From Micractinium sp. NFX-FRZ (lineage: Eukaryota > Chlorophyta > Trebouxiophyceae > Chlorellales > Chlorellaceae), in assembly GCA_029339195.1 (NCBI GenBank), contig JAPTJF010000027.1, forward strand, positions 1-64,000: a DNA stretch of 64,000 bases, given 5' to 3'. Every line of letters starts with the position of its first letter. Position 1 is the stretch's first letter. Of the stretch, positions 12,201-24,542 are shown in pieces. The notes under the pieces are model-generated. The model was not told the DNA's origin, made no database searches, and worked only from the letters and a program-made list of their open reading frames with translations. Both the position numbers and the translations under genes were made by a program.

Positions 12201-15200
12201 GTGCAGTTAAATTGTCTCTCTGAGGGAGGGAGGGAGGCTCATTAAGAGAAGGTGAGGGAGGGAGTCCAGGCGACACAGCAGAACGTATAGCCAGATTACC
12301 TTCGTAACACCAAACCTCTCCTGCGCCAGCGGCCAGCTCACCCTTGTGCCCCTTCATCTCCCTCCTGTCTAACTACCAATGCAGGGCGGCATGTCAGCTG
12401 CTGACCTGGCGAAGCTCAACGGCAGCCGCCTGGAGACCGGGTGTGCCGGGCACTATGTGTCCGTCCGAGTGCTGCCGCCCGCTGCGCCTAATGCCCCACA
12501 GGTGAGGCCGGGCAGGCTCGATGGCGGCTGGGCTGGCCGGGGGGCGGCCGGGCAGGCGACATAGCGCAGGCAGCGTGTATGGAGGCAGCGTGCCCGCTCC
12601 ACTTCCGAGCTTAACTCTGAACTTAGAGGCAAGGTGGGGCCTCCCGAGAGCGAGCTGTTGGCCCTCGCATGCTGGCATCCCTCCCGCTCTCCCTCCCTCC
12701 CCCACTCCCTGCCTCGATCCCCCCCCCCCCGCCCCCACTCCACCCCCCGCGCCCTCTTGACACCCCACCCCACCCCGCCCCGCCCCGCTGGTCTCCTCTG
12801 CAGACCATCGAGATCTTGGGGGAGGACGGCACGGTGGCCACCGTGACAGCGGGCGACTTCCGCACCTGCAGTGGCGGCTCCGTCCTCGTCGTCGACTCAC
12901 CGCTCACGTTAGTCGGGCGGGGGCCTCTTGGCCTGCCACCTGCGCGGGCGTGCATCTCCTTTTCCGTGCTGCAAACTGGCGGCAGCGTGTCTAGGCCCGT
13001 GCCTGCGTATGGCCGGGCGTGCGCGTGCTGCAGCATCTGTGCAGAGTGGTCCTGACAGGCAGCTTCCTTGCAGTAGGCAGCACATCAATCCATCACATCC
13101 CAGCCGCCTCCGCTGACCCCATGCACAAGCTGCCCCCTCACGGTTGTCACCACCCTCCCCCCTGCAGGCCGCTGCCGCCCCACAACGCCTCCGACCCCGA
13201 CCGCCCCTCACCCTGCTCCCCCAACGTAACAGAGGCGATTCGCCAAGCGCAGCTGCCCAGCAGCACCTGGCTCAACTTCTTCCAGGCAGCGGGCCTGGCG
13301 CAGGCCGCCAATGACAGTGGCACAGAGGGCACCTGGTTTGTTCCCTCTGACGAGGCCCTGAGGCACCGCATCGCGCTGGGTGCGTGCGTGGGAGTGCGGG
13401 CAAGCGGGCCGTGGGAGGTGGGGGCGGGCCGTGCCATGGTGCTCGTGCACCTGTCTTGCCGCTCTTGCCATACCTGCTGCCTTGCTCACCATCCTTGCTC
13501 TCTGGTCTTGCAAACGCTGTGGATTGGTGCGGCCGGGTGGCAGTCCCTGGGCAGCCCTTCCACGTGGCCCAGGCTCCCCCAGTGTTGCCGCCCTTGCCTC
13601 CTCACTGTTCCACCCGCCTGGCCGGGCCCTCTTGGGACCGCCACCGCTGCTTCCTTGCAGGCCTGGGTGAGGGCCGGGTGGCCTCAAGCCTGGGAGCTCC
13701 AGATCTGCTGCGTTCGCTTGGTGCCTTCCACATTCTGCCAGGCCCCGGCCGCCGGCTGCAGGAGCTATGGGTGGGTGGGTGGGTGGGGAGGGGAGGAGCG
13801 GTGGCGGGCAGGTGCGCCTGCTGCTGCAGCTGCTGCTGCTGCTGCTGCTGCTGCGGTGCACGGCCTCTCTTTGCTGCAACATCCCACGGGTGGCACGTTG
13901 CCGGGACCATACGCAGGCCCTGCCTGCCTGCCTGCCTGCCGGACCTCGAATGGATCTCTGGAGTGCCCTCCCGCCTGTCTGACCACCAGCATGCCGTTGC
14001 CTGACCCGTTTTACGCAGGCCCTCAACGGCACCTCGCTGCCCACCGCCTATGAGGGACACAACATCACGGTCGGCCTGCTCTCCCCTCCTCCCCCCACGG
14101 TGATTCGGGAGGGCCGCGTCATGCACAGCATGCTGAGCGTGCAGCCTCTGGCTGATCAGGAGCATGGCGCACCCTACCTTGCCCCGCGAGACCGAGGGCC
14201 GGCACACCCTGCCTGGGTGTCCCAAACCCAGGTGGAGTTGTGGTGTGCCTCCTTCAATTCCGCCTCCCGCCCGGCTTCCCTCCACACCTGCACTCCCACC
14301 TCCTGCCCCACACTTCCCTGCCTGCACTGCAGTCCTGCCTCTCCCTCTCCACAACAGCGCACTGCTTACGATCCCTGCCCTCACCCCCTTTGCCCTCACC
14401 GCACCGCCCCGGTGACCGTCGCCCCTCGCATTCCCCTTCACCCTCAACCCTCTGCCCCCGTCCCTCAGGGCACTGATGTGGTTCTGGTGGCCCCCAGCAG
14501 CACAACTTCCATCCTGGAAGCCGACCTGGTTGTGTGCGGCGGGCGCGCTGTGGTGCACATCCTAAACGACACGCTGCGCTGGGAGCAGAGCACGGCCGCC
14601 ACGGCCGCCGCCACAGGTTCGGCAGCTCTAGTGACAGGGGACGGTGAGCAGAACCGGGGCTGCTGCTGCTGCTGCTGTTTGCTGCTGCTGGCAGTACCGC
14701 TGGGGACGGCGCTGAGCTGGCTGCATGTGCTGGGGGTCAGGCGTGGCGGGTGAGAGGTGGCAGCTTTAGCCATGCCGTGCCATGCTGTGCACTGCTGTGC
14801 ACTGCCAAACGCTCAGCCTGCCCCTTGGTACACATGCGCCGGGTGTGTGCCGGGCCCGCAGGAGCGCCTGCTGCCCCGAGTGCCGAGGCTTCTGCCGCAG
14901 CGGCCAGCCCACCAGCGCCAACCGCTGGCGCTGTGCTGGCGCCGCCTGGCGGCGAGGGCGGCTGCACCCCATTTCAAGAGCTCCTGACCACCCACCCTGC
15001 CCTGATGGGGGGCGTCTCCCCATCCGCCATTGCATCAGCACTGGTGAGCGTGCACGTGCTGGCCCTGGGTAAGGTGACGAGTGAATGCGCCGTGCTTCGG
15101 TACTTGCAGTAAGGGACATTGCAGTGCAGCTGAGGTGGCAGGCGAGTCCAGGCATGCAAAGCAGGGAAGGGTTGCTGGCGTGGTGGCAGGTGTCTGACTG

Positions 15201-18200
15201 CAGGGATTGCCTGTGCCCCTCAGGTGCCGAACCTTGCTGCTGCCGTCACAGCAGCCGAGAGTGCCTGCTGCCCTCGCTGCCCCTTGCAGGCAGGAGGCTC
15301 CCTGCCACACAATGTGACCCTGGTCCTAAGTGAGCGCTCTTGTACAGCTGGCAGGGCAGGGGCCAGAGGCGACCTGCCGTTGGCACCGTCTCTCACCGCC
15401 CTGCCTGCCAGCAAGCAAGCAAGCCAGCCTGCCTGCCTGCTTGTGGCATTCTGTTAAAGGTCGGCACCCATGCATGCCAGTTGCTTTTGCCGTTGAGCAG
15501 CTGCCCCCGCGGCTTGCCCCGACCCCTGCACTGCAGCCGAACCACGCGCCCTTGCCGCGGCCGTGGCCGCCATGTCACCGGCAACAAGGTCTGCCCTGGA
15601 GGGCAGCCCGGAGGCTCTGCGGGCGCTTCTGGCCTTTGCCACATGTGAGCGCTGCACCGGCCACACTCGGTGTGGTTGCAGGGGCCCTGTGCAAGCGCGT
15701 GTGCTTGACGGTGTGGGGTTTCAGGATGCTCTTCACTCTCACCTTACAAATCCGCCTCCATGATGTGTGCATCTATTGCAAAGCCAGTCTGTCGCCTGCT
15801 GCCCCCCCACACACACGACACCCTTCCTTTAGTGTGCACCACCCCTGCACACGCTTTCTTACCCCACAACCTGCCCCTGGCCGCCGGTGCCTGCCTGCTG
15901 CGCACCCTCCCGCTGCCGCAGTGACCCCGGCCCTGAGGGTGCAGGACATGCAGGATGGGCAGGCGCTGCCCACGCTGGCACGCACCCCGCAGGTGCGCCA
16001 GCTCACCGGTGCCAGCTCAGCGGTGCAAGCTTGGCACGCTTGTCAGCCGACACACGCTGGCTTGCCCTTGTACCCAACCCTGCAATGCATGTGCGCCACC
16101 GGCACGCACCAGCTTGCCACCCTGCCGCCTCTGTTGCACCACAGCAAGTCCGACGCTAGCTGGCCCCACACACTCCCACCCCTCTGCGCCGCCCTCCCCC
16201 CTTGCCATGCCTTTCAGGGGCAGCGCCTGTTCCTGACCGTGCGCAAGTCCGGGGGGCAGGTCGAGCTGGTGGGACCCTCCAACTCGGCTCGCATCATCTA
16301 CCCTGACCTGGCCATGTGCGAGGGGTACATTCAAGGTAGGGCAAGGGGGCAGGCGGGACTACGAGAGGGTGCACTCGACGCGTGTGGGGCTGTGTGGTGC
16401 ATGGATGAGGCTTGGCACACTGCGGGGTGCGCAGGTGGTGGGGGTGCGGGGATGGGGCCCACGTCTCCCCCAGTGTGCTTCACCATCTGCACTGGCCTGC
16501 CATCCATACTCGCCGCGCACCTGCTGCCACTCACGCTCATAGCCAGCCTCCCTCTGCTGCGACCCTGCCTTGAAGTTGCATTCCGCCTGCTGCACCGCAC
16601 ACCCGCCGTGGCATGCAGTGGTGGATTCCCCGCTGCTTCCCCTGGGCATCGAGCAGTTTGGGGCAGAAGCAGACGTCGCCCGCGCTGCCACCGGCACCAA
16701 CGCCAGCTCCCCAGCCTTGCCACCTCCTGCCTCCGGACAGCCGCCAGTTGCCCCGCCTCCGGGCCTGCCTGCACCCGCACCCCCGCCAGCACCCGCCGCC
16801 TCTGATGCCACTGCCGGCACTGCTGACGGCTGCCTGGGACCAGAGGCGCTATACTTCACCACCCCTGAGTTCTCAGCATGGGCAGCGCTCGTCAACGCCA
16901 GCGGGCTGCTGGTGAGGCGCGGGCGGGATGCACTGGCGCTGGGGTAGGGCAGACTGTTCAGAATGGGCGGAACGCAGGACGCACTAGTGCTGGAGTGAGG
17001 CAAGCTTTCTGGCTGGGCGGGGGTGGGATTGTGGGGAGCAGGTGAACAGAGGTGCGGGACGAGGTTGCCACGTGGGTGGGTGAGTCGGGTGGGTGGGGTG
17101 TGCCTGCATCGAAGCTCACGCCTTGCCACCGCATCTGCGCATGCCTTGCCTTGCATGTTTCAGCATCAGCTGGATGCATATAGGCGGTGTACAGCAAGTT
17201 TCGGTATGCTGCGGGGCTTGCATTAAGCCGTGCAGGGATTTGGGGCGAGGGAGGCGGCCAGTTAGCTAGGCCATACTTACTTATGGGCCATAAAAGATAC
17301 TTGGGGCGGCCCAGGTCGCCCCCCGCTCGCTCCAGGGGTCCCAATTGCCTGCCGCCGGTCGCTGGCGGCAGGCGGCGCCCGCCTGCCGCTTCCGCCGCTG
17401 GCAGGCGGCCGCCCGGTCCCGCTGGCTTCCTCCAGGCTGGGCTAGTCGGCCCGCTGCGCGGCCCAAACGGGCTCTATCAATGTAAACGTCAGTTTGGGAT
17501 TGCCAGGCGGGGCGCCGGCAGGCGGGACGGAGGGCCGCCTGCCGCCAGCGGGCAGGTCGGGCTTTCGGCTTGTCTTGCTGCCCTGCCCGTTCTAAATGCC
17601 TTTTTGTGGACCCAAAATAAGTAATTTGTAAGTGAATGGCCGCCGCCTCCTCCCAATGGCTTCATGCACGCCCGCAGCATACCCCAAACTTGCTGTACGG
17701 TGCCACGTCCCCTCGACCTGCCGTCCGTGCCGCTTCCCCTCTTGCCTCCCCTCCCCCTGCCTGCTCCCCTCGCCCGCTCCTACCCCTGCCCGCCCCCGGT
17801 GCCCTCTCCACCCCCTGCCCCTGCCGCCATCCACCCCAACGCACCTCTGCTCTGTAACCCGGTGCGCCCTCCTCTTCCTTGACGCAGGCCCGCCTGGGGG
17901 GCACCGCCCCGCTGGGCAACATCACCCTCCTGATCCCCACCAACTCGGGAGCTGAAGCCTTCCTTTCTTCCCTGCCGCCCGAGGCCCGCACCTCCCTGGA
18001 GGGAGGCTCCTCAGCGGCCATAGCGCTGCTGTCCTACCACGTCGTGTCTGCCACCTACCGCCTGGCTGAGCTGGCAGACGGGCAGAGGCTGGAGACTTTC
18101 GCACGGGATGCGTCGGTGGGTGGGTGGGCAGTGGGGGTGGGTGAGTGGCTGGGTGGGCATTGTGGTATGGTGGGTGAGGGGGGGTGAGAATGGGGCGGGG

Positions 18201-18562
18201 TGGGCAATGTAGTTTGGGGGGTGGCGGCGAGGGGGCAGGGGGAGGGGCGGGGCCTGGGTGCCGGTACAGTTGCCCGGCGTGCATGCCGGGTCTGTCCGCC
18301 CTGCCCCATGCGCCACACACCATCATCCCAGGCACTCAGCCTGTAGTTCCTACCTGCCCCTGAGCGCCCCTCCCACTGCCCTGGTGCCCTGCAGGGCGCC
18401 CGCCTCAGCCTGACCGTGCGCACCTCCCAGGGCGCTCCTGTGCAGCTGGCGGGTGCGTCTGATGCTGCCAACGTTGTTGCCGGAGACCTGCCACTCTGCT
18501 CTGGAGTTGCACACGCCATAGACGCCGTCCTGCTCCCCGTCCCAGGCCGCGGCAGTGACTGA
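6216..18562 (+). CDS. Secreted multi-FAS1 (fasciclin) protein with two ShKT-like Cys modules
   Basis: Predicted 1651-aa extracellular adhesion or matrix protein. Exons: 6216-6285, 6431-6771, 7056-7208, 7405-7814, 8042-8337, 8554-8756, 9110-9441, 9720-9834, 10103-10390, 10698-10788 (GC donor), 10930-11017, 11294-11415, 11694-11764, 12009-12179, 12385-12501, 12804-12907, 13168-13379, 13661-13770, 14019-14231, 14469-14643, 14862-15043, 15224-15329, 15537-15644, 15922-15992, 16218-16335, 16619-16911, 17888-18115, 18395-18562. Order: signal peptide (LLLLAALA); a Pro-rich stretch; two cysteine modules of the pattern CTD-PP-SC-GC-C-CGRC-C, resembling ShKT domains; a Pro/Thr/Ala stretch; then six FAS1 domains separated by Pro/Ala linkers. 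FAS1 marks include FSVFVPTNDAVRAWL with VHVIDAVLL in the first domain and LLIPTNSGAEAFL with HAIDAVLLP in the last. Many N-x-S/T sites are present. No GPI signal or C-terminal helix is visible, so release to the wall or medium is likely. Exon edges around 14231-14469 and 15224-15329 are the least certain. Confidence 0.88.
8812..9002. repeat. GCTGT-type pentanucleotide microsatellite
   Basis: Degenerate TGTGC/GCTGT arrays at 8812-8858 and 8930-9002, inside the intron 8757-9109 of the FAS1 gene. Confidence 0.75.
9516..9570. repeat. GCTGT microsatellite
   Basis: About ten near-perfect GCTGT units inside the intron 9442-9719 of the FAS1 gene; the same unit recurs near 8.8, 40.4 and 62.1 kb. Confidence 0.85.
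17189..17698. mobile_element. 510-bp inverted-repeat (MITE/foldback-like) element in FAS1 intron
   Basis: The left end starts GTACAGCAAGTTT with TATGCTGCGGG downstream; the right end, read in reverse complement, starts GTACAGCAAGTTT with TATGCTGCGGG in the same order. The outer ~41 bp are nearly identical. Similarity continues inward through shared TTAC, CTTAT and GGG blocks and a GGCGGCAGGCGGC core, so most of the element can fold back on itself. GGT flanks both ends (17186-17188 and 17699-17701), consistent with a 3-bp target duplication. It has no coding capacity and lies in the 976-bp intron 16912-17887, the longest of this gene. Confidence 0.75.
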
Positions 18563-18702
18563 GCAGTGCAGGACCCATGATGGCTGCCCCGGTACAAGTA
18601 GTTCCTTCCCCGCTGCAAAAGTGCTGTGCTCTCTGTGTTGCCCAACGTACCTGCGCACCCTGCTATGCCTCACATTAACTCTTGTGATTCACACGCCATT
18701 GC

Positions 18703-20419
18703 ATGCAAATCGACAGAGGATCGGTTCATTCAGCTTTTGCCACGAGTGCAGCGAGATGGCTCGGTTGGGCTACAAACAGGCGCCAGCGATGGGTTCCTTG
18801 TCCCTTTCCCATGTTGCAACCTCGACTGGATCACTTGCCAAGCAGCGGCAGCAGCGGGCCGGACCCCTGGTGGGCTGAAAACGGAGATGTGCTGCTGCTT
18901 GCGAATGGGGACTACTTCCTTGGCCACAGCGCCGTCTTGGCTCTCCACAGCGCCGTGCTAGCGACGCTCGTTTCGCTGGAGAAGGAGCGCTCCTCTTCCA
19001 GTGCCCCCGACACGCCCCCGCGGGAGCAGAGCAAGGGCGGCCTACCCGTAGTGTCTGTCTTCCCGGCGGGGCTCTCCACAGGCCTACCCAGCTCTCACTT
19101 TGATGTGTTCCTGAAGGAGCTCTACCGCGCCCGCGGAGAAGGCTTCGAGGTGGGGGTGGCCGCGAGCACCAGCGGCAGCGGCGGGTGCCCTGCGGCGGCC
19201 TTCGCCCACCAAATGTGGCAGGGGTTCAAAAGGCTACCCCTAGCTACCTCTGACGACAACACACACTGCCACGCCACCCCATTTCATGCAGTGGGACAGC
19301 ATGGGCACCGTGCTGCAGCTGGCTGATTACTTTGGAGCTGGGGCCATCCTAGAGCGGGGTGACGCCTGGCTGTGCGAGCAGCTCACCAGCCCGCCGCCCT
19401 TGCTGGCGCCCCCGGCTCGCCAGCCGGGCGTCGGCCTGGAGTGCCAGGCTTTTGAGCTGGCAGCCCGGCACCGGCTGGGGGGCGCGATGGCACTGCTGCT
19501 GCCCGGGGCGGTGCAGTGCATGGCGCGCGGCAGCCGCTGCTCGTCCGTCTGGTGAGCAGCCCTGTTGGGCACTCGTTGAAGTGCATGTGTGGGTGACAAC
19601 ACACTTGGAGCGTGCCCTTGCATCACTGCGCCTGCGCTCGCTGGCTGCCTGCACGCGGCCGCAGCTGTGGCCCGCCTTGCTTCCTGCAGCAGCTCGTGCC
19701 ACCCTCTGCCCACCCTGTGCCTGCTGCAGCACAGCAGCGACTCATCATGTCTTGTACTATATCCTGCCCTCTGAATGGGCAACCCAATACCCGTCCCCCC
19801 TTCCGCCACTGCCTGCCCAACCATCTGCATCCTTCCTCCTCCCCTTCTCCTGGGCCCGCCCTGCCTGCCCGCCCGCCCTGCCACCCTCTCCTCACCTCCC
19901 GCCAGTGCGCTAGACCTACCGCTCCGGAGCCCCCTCCAAATCAACCAGCTGTCGCCCCCTTCCCCTTTGGCTCGACCCACCATACTCCCGGCTCCCGCTG
20001 ACCAACCTTAACACCGTCGCCTCCCTCCCTCCCCCCTCCCCTCCCTGCCCACCCCACCCACCAGGTATGACGGCAAGCAGCGCTGCTCCCGCCTCAAGGC
20101 GGCCTGCGACTCGGACCCACAGCTCAAGTGCCTCATTTTGGACGCCTTCTGGTGGAGCCGCGAGACCCAAGGGGAGTGCCCCACCTGCCGCTGCCGCCCC
20201 ACAGACGTGGAGGCTGCCTGGGACTGGAGGCTAGAGTGGGCCGCAGGGCCGCTGGGCGCCGTCGCAGGCTGCCGCGCGGCGCCGCCCGCCAGCGCTGCCC
20301 ACGCACGCGCGGTGCAGCACTATGCGCATTTGTTGGCCGAGGCGCACTGGGGCGTGACGCCGCCCAGCGCTGGCGCCGCGCTGCTGGCGGCCGCCGCTGG
20401 CGTGGGCGTGCCGCGCTGA
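18703..20419 (+). CDS. BTB/POZ-like domain protein
   Basis: Predicted 353 aa from exons 18703-19149, 19292-19551, 20065-20419. The fold is suggested by the BTB pattern DVLLLANGDYFLGHSAVLAL, then SHFDVFLKELYRA and, across the first splice, WDSMGTVLQLADYFGAGAIL followed by DAWLCEQL; in BTB proteins these match D.....G..F..H..VL, F..FL..LY and LL.LAD.F....L. The C-terminal exon has a Cys-rich patch (RCSRLKAACDSDPQLKC, then ECPTCRC) that I do not recognise. BTB proteins often serve as cullin-3 substrate adaptors or scaffolds; no partner domain tells which here. The start is the first in-frame ATG, only 140 bp after the FAS1 stop; the first ~60 residues look non-domain, and an upstream exon could replace them. 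Confidence 0.6.
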
Positions 20420-22756
20420 GCGGCCCCGCCCTTGGCACAGCGCGCCCCAACAGGCCGCTTGCTGTGCCCTGGGAAGCACGCTTTGCACCCCTAATCCAAG
20501 CGCGGCGGCGGCGCTGCCCTGCCCACTTGCTGGCTGCAGCGATGCCGCCGCCACATTAGCATATCATGCCAGCTCATTGCCCCTTCCGCAAGTTGCAGTG
20601 TTTGCGTCCCGCTGTCACCCCGCAATGCCCCCCTCCCTCTGGCCCGGAAGGACCCCCTCTTGCCTCCCCACCCTTGCCCCTGTCAATGCTTGCCCTCCCT
20701 GATAACGGACGAATGGTCCGTGTGTACACCAGCACAACGGATGCACACTCGCCGCACCCCTCCCTGCCGCTCTCTTATCTATCTTAAACACAGCGCTTTT
20801 ATTTCTGATGTGATTCCTGCTCACCACCCCCCGCCAAGACGCCACCAGCCGGCCAAAGCCAACTCCAACCTTTCGCCCTCTTTTCCCCACCTATCACTGT
20901 CCTGTTTTCCCTCAAAGAGCTGCCGGCGCGAGTGCTCCCTGCAGCTTACCGCCAGCGGAGGCCTGCACCGGGAGCATGTCCAGTGCCTCCTGCACACTGT
21001 CGCCAGTGTTGCAGCCCAAATTCTCCCTCTCCCTCTTGTACATGCCTCCTTCTCCCAGCGGTGCTCTTGTTCCATCAGGCTCTCCCTCGCGTTCCCACAA
21101 CCCTATGTCCTGCATAAAAGGGGCCAATGCATTGCAGGCCAAATATGCAGCAGCTCCCTACCCCCGTTTTGGTTCTCTTCCGCCGGCCCGCATGCCGCTG
21201 TTCATCCTTGCCCCGGCTGCCTGCCACCTTTCATCCTTGTCCCGACTGCTGCCCTGTAGCCACCCCAGCTGGCCTGATCGCCTGCGCGCGTTGGCGACTG
21301 GAGCAGCCACCCGTCCCTGCCTGTGCACACGTCTCTCCCTGCAATCTCTTCTTTCCCGAATTCTTTCTCCATCTCTCCCGCGTGCCGCCTCCCCGGAAGC
21401 CCGCCCTTAATAGCGTCTCCCATCCGCCGAGTTGAACCCAAGACGCCCCCTGTAACCGCCTGCATTTCCCTTGTGGCGAGGCCACACATCTTGGCCTAGC
21501 TATTGCAAAAGAGCTCGTGTTGACATGGAGGCAGCGGGGGTGGGGCAGGTCAGCTCGGTCAGCGCACAATGCAGAGCCTGCACGTCTGCCTGCTTGCTGG
21601 GTGGTGACCACACGCAGGAAGGTCGCTGCCGCGCTGCTGCCGCCGCTCTCACGCTGTGGTCGCCATGCGGGCTTTGGGCCAGAATGTCTCCTGCACACGT
21701 TGAGGTAGGTGGGCCAATCTACGAGCGAGGTGTCGAGAGTATGGTAGTGGGTAGCACTGCGTTGTTTTGACATGAAAGCGTGCACTGGCGGGCAAGTGGC
21801 GCCCTGCAGCCATGCTGGCTAACTGGCAGAGCCTCATTGCTGCGTGCACTTTGCCAGGCCTGCCAGCTCAGCAAGCTGGGCGCCGCAGAGTGGGGCGGAA
21901 TTTTGCTTAAATGCTGGCGGCAAGTGGTCCTTCGACACGCAGTTGATGGTTGGTTAATTCAAAAGTATAGTATTTAAAAATCTCTAATTTTAATTGGGTG
22001 GAGGAGCCGACTAGGGTCCTGCCTTGCTGCTGCCACTGGTGTGCCTGCTGTTGCATGAGAGGCTTGTTTGGCCCATGCCACGCCACACATTCGTAGCAGT
22101 GCACTCGGTGCATCATTCCTCATGTTGATCATGCTGAGTGAAACAGCATCAATTCAGGGCAACCGAGCCTGACGGAATCAGTTGGCAGGGGGCAAAGCCC
22201 TGGCAGGCGGGCGCTGGCCACCGGGGCGGGGATGGCGGTGCCAGGCGGTGCTGTTCACATGATGTCCCGTGATGAGTCACCCACCTGGATTGAACGCCTC
22301 AACCTATGGGACTGCGGTGTTTATATTAGTCTAGCAGCTGCCTGTGCGAGATTATGTTGCCAAAAGCTCGCTCGGGACCAAGCCAGTTTGCCGCGCGCAC
22401 GCTGACACGAGGGTCCACTCCAGGTTCAAGCTTTCGAGTGTTTTTCCGCACCCTATACTCCGCTAGGTGAGATCTGATGGCCCAGGCGCCCTTCTGCGCT
22501 GCCGCCGCTGCACCGCCCGCCGGCGCTGCCGCCAACTGAGGCCACCGCTGGCAGCTTCACTATCCATCACCACCGATAAGCCATGGAAGCACGTATTCCC
22601 CACCTTGTCACGCCGTCTGGCTGCTGTTATTGATGTGCCTGAGTCCAATCCTCTATCGCCATGCACGTCTCCCTGCTGCCTCTGCACTGCAGCCTGTCCG
22701 CCTGCACGCCCACCAGCCGGTGTGCCTGAGCGCCCGCCCCGCCCTCAGCAGCAGGC
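20420..22756. other. 2.3-kb region without recognisable gene
   Basis: It follows the BTB-like gene and precedes the methyltransferase gene on the same strand. Open frames here are short, pyrimidine-rich and match nothing I recognise. A TGTAA at 21451-21455 could end a long BTB-gene transcript. A local AT-rich patch at about 21950-22000 stands out. The last few hundred bases probably hold the methyltransferase promoter and leader. Confidence 0.4.
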
Positions 22757-24542
22757 ATGGCAGCGGCGCACGGAGCACTGGCCGAGCTCTTCAGCTGCAG
22801 CAATCAGACCGCTGCCTACGCCCTCTTTCGCCCCCGCTATCCCCGCCAGCTGTACGACACGATTCTAGACTTTGCCCAGCTGGCACAGCGACAGATGGCG
22901 GTTGACTTGGGGTGCGGCAGCGGGCAGGCCACTGCTGACCTGGCAGGCATGTTTGACCGGGTGGTGGGCATAGATGCCAGCCAGGAGCAGCTGGCGCATG
23001 CAGACAGGCGGCCTCCCAACGTGGAGTACCGCTGCGGTCCAGTGGAGGCCACAGGCCTGCCAGCTGGCAACGCTGATCTTGTTACATGTGCTGCCTCCTT
23101 GCACTGGTGCGTTTGGTGCGCTGGTGGGCGGGGCGGGCGGGGAGGAACGGGGCTGGGTGTGCTGCCGCATGCTACTGTGCCTGTGCCGTGCTGCAGGGAG
23201 CGCCGTCAGGCCACATACTTCAGTAGCTGGTGCATGCTGCCTGCCACAGCATGGCCCTGGGAGCCGCAGGCACGGCAGCAGGCCCGGCTTCTTGACGCCG
23301 CCTGCCTTGCTCACCTGTCCTCCCCTGTCGCATCCTCCCTTCCCCCTGGAAGGTTTGACCTGCCAGCCGTGTATCGCGAGGTCCGCCGCATCCTGCGCCC
23401 TGGTGGCGCTTTTGCCGCCTGGACCTACGCCGATAGATGGAGCCTCCTGCCCCAAGTGTGTGCCGGGGAGGTGTCCCTGCCGTGCCTGCTTTGGCCTGCC
23501 ACGCCTGCTGCTCCTGCAGTGACGTTGGCACGTTCAGCACCGCCGCCCATTCCACGCTGTTGTGCTCCATGCCCCAGGCAACCTGGATCTCCATCCGGAC
23601 CGTCCGCAGTCCCTCATCCCTCCGCATCGGCCTCAACCACTGCCACTTGCTTGCAGGCCGGGCCAGGCGGTGATGCCGCAGCGGTGGAAGAGTTGTCGGC
23701 GGAGATCCGCCGCCGCTTCTGGCCTTACTTCCACCCCAGGCAAGCTCCTCACTCTTTTATTGAGTGAGACGAAACATAAAAGGCTACCTATCGCAACCTG
23801 CTTGCACACCATGCAATTCAGAGCAGTGTGCATGGAGGTAGTTCCTTCCTCACTGCCCTGCCTCCGCCTGCAGGTCACAGGCAGTGGTGGAGCACAAGTA
23901 TGCCGGCCTGGAGCCCAGCGCGGACGGTGAGAGCACAACAGCTGCATGATGACCTCCTGCGCTGGCAGCCTTGCCGTCTTGCCTGTCGCTGTGGCGCCGC
24001 TGCCTGCAGGCTGTCTGGGCTGCCAAGCACAGCTTCTGGACTGCATGCACACTTTCTGGACTGCCATGCCGCTGCAAGCAGCTATGAAGCGAGCCAAACC
24101 CCCCACGCCTCCCCTGCAGACTTCCTGCACTGCCAGCTGGCGGATGTTGAGCTGGAGCTCGACATGAGTGTGCAGCAGATGGTGGGTGCTGCTCCGCACC
24201 GCTGCGTACTGCTTCTGGGGTCTCTTGTAGGGGAGTGCCTGCGCTGCCCTGGCACGTGTGCCTAGGTTGCACTGCGCTCGCCTGTGCGCCAGCACCGACA
24301 CAATCGACGCATCCTGCCGCCCGCCTGGCGTGCCCCATGCGCAGGTGGGCTGGGTCAAGTCCTGGAGCGCGTATGTGCCGTACTGCCGCGCGCATGGGGA
24401 GGAAGCTGCAGAGCAGCTGCTGGAGCAGTACCAGCAGGGCCTGGTGGCAGCGCTGCATGTGCCGGATCAGAGGACACCTGTCAAGACGGTGTGGCCCACC
24501 ACGCTCCTGCTGGCGCGGTGCCCGGTGCCGCTGGAGCCATGA
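22757..24542 (+). CDS. Class I SAM-dependent methyltransferase (yeast CRG1/TMT1-like type)
   Basis: Predicted 282 aa, the usual size for this family. Exons 22757-23106, 23353-23455, 23657-23739, 23874-23926, 24120-24181, 24345-24542. SAM-binding motif I is VDLGCGSGQA (about residues 49-58) with VVGIDASQEQLAHA behind it; the motif before the first splice is DLVTCAASLHW, joined to FDLPAVYREVRRILRPGG. The order FRPRYP, then HWFDL, then VRRILRPGGAFAAWTY is typical of small-molecule methyltransferases such as yeast Tmt1/Crg1 and uncharacterised plant relatives. The C-terminal WVKSWSAYVPYC also fits. The third intron has a GC donor (CCCCAG|GCAAGC), needed to give FHPRSQAVVEHKY in frame. The substrate cannot be predicted. 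No transit peptide is evident, so a cytosolic role is likely. Confidence 0.85.

Noticed and set aside
13208..14044. Long antisense open frame (278 aa, minus strand) within the FAS1 gene
   Set aside because: It overlaps exons and introns of the FAS1 gene alike, has no recognisable domain, and long antisense frames are expected at this GC content.
15330..16805. 491-aa plus-str and open frame read as one exon
   Set aside because: Only short parts carry FAS1 similarity; those parts are bounded by good splice sites and join in phase to other frames, so the continuous frame is accidental.
20420..22756. Possible protein-coding gene in the 2.3-kb gap
   Set aside because: Open frames are short, pyrimidine-biased and without recognisable motifs or a consistent splice chain.
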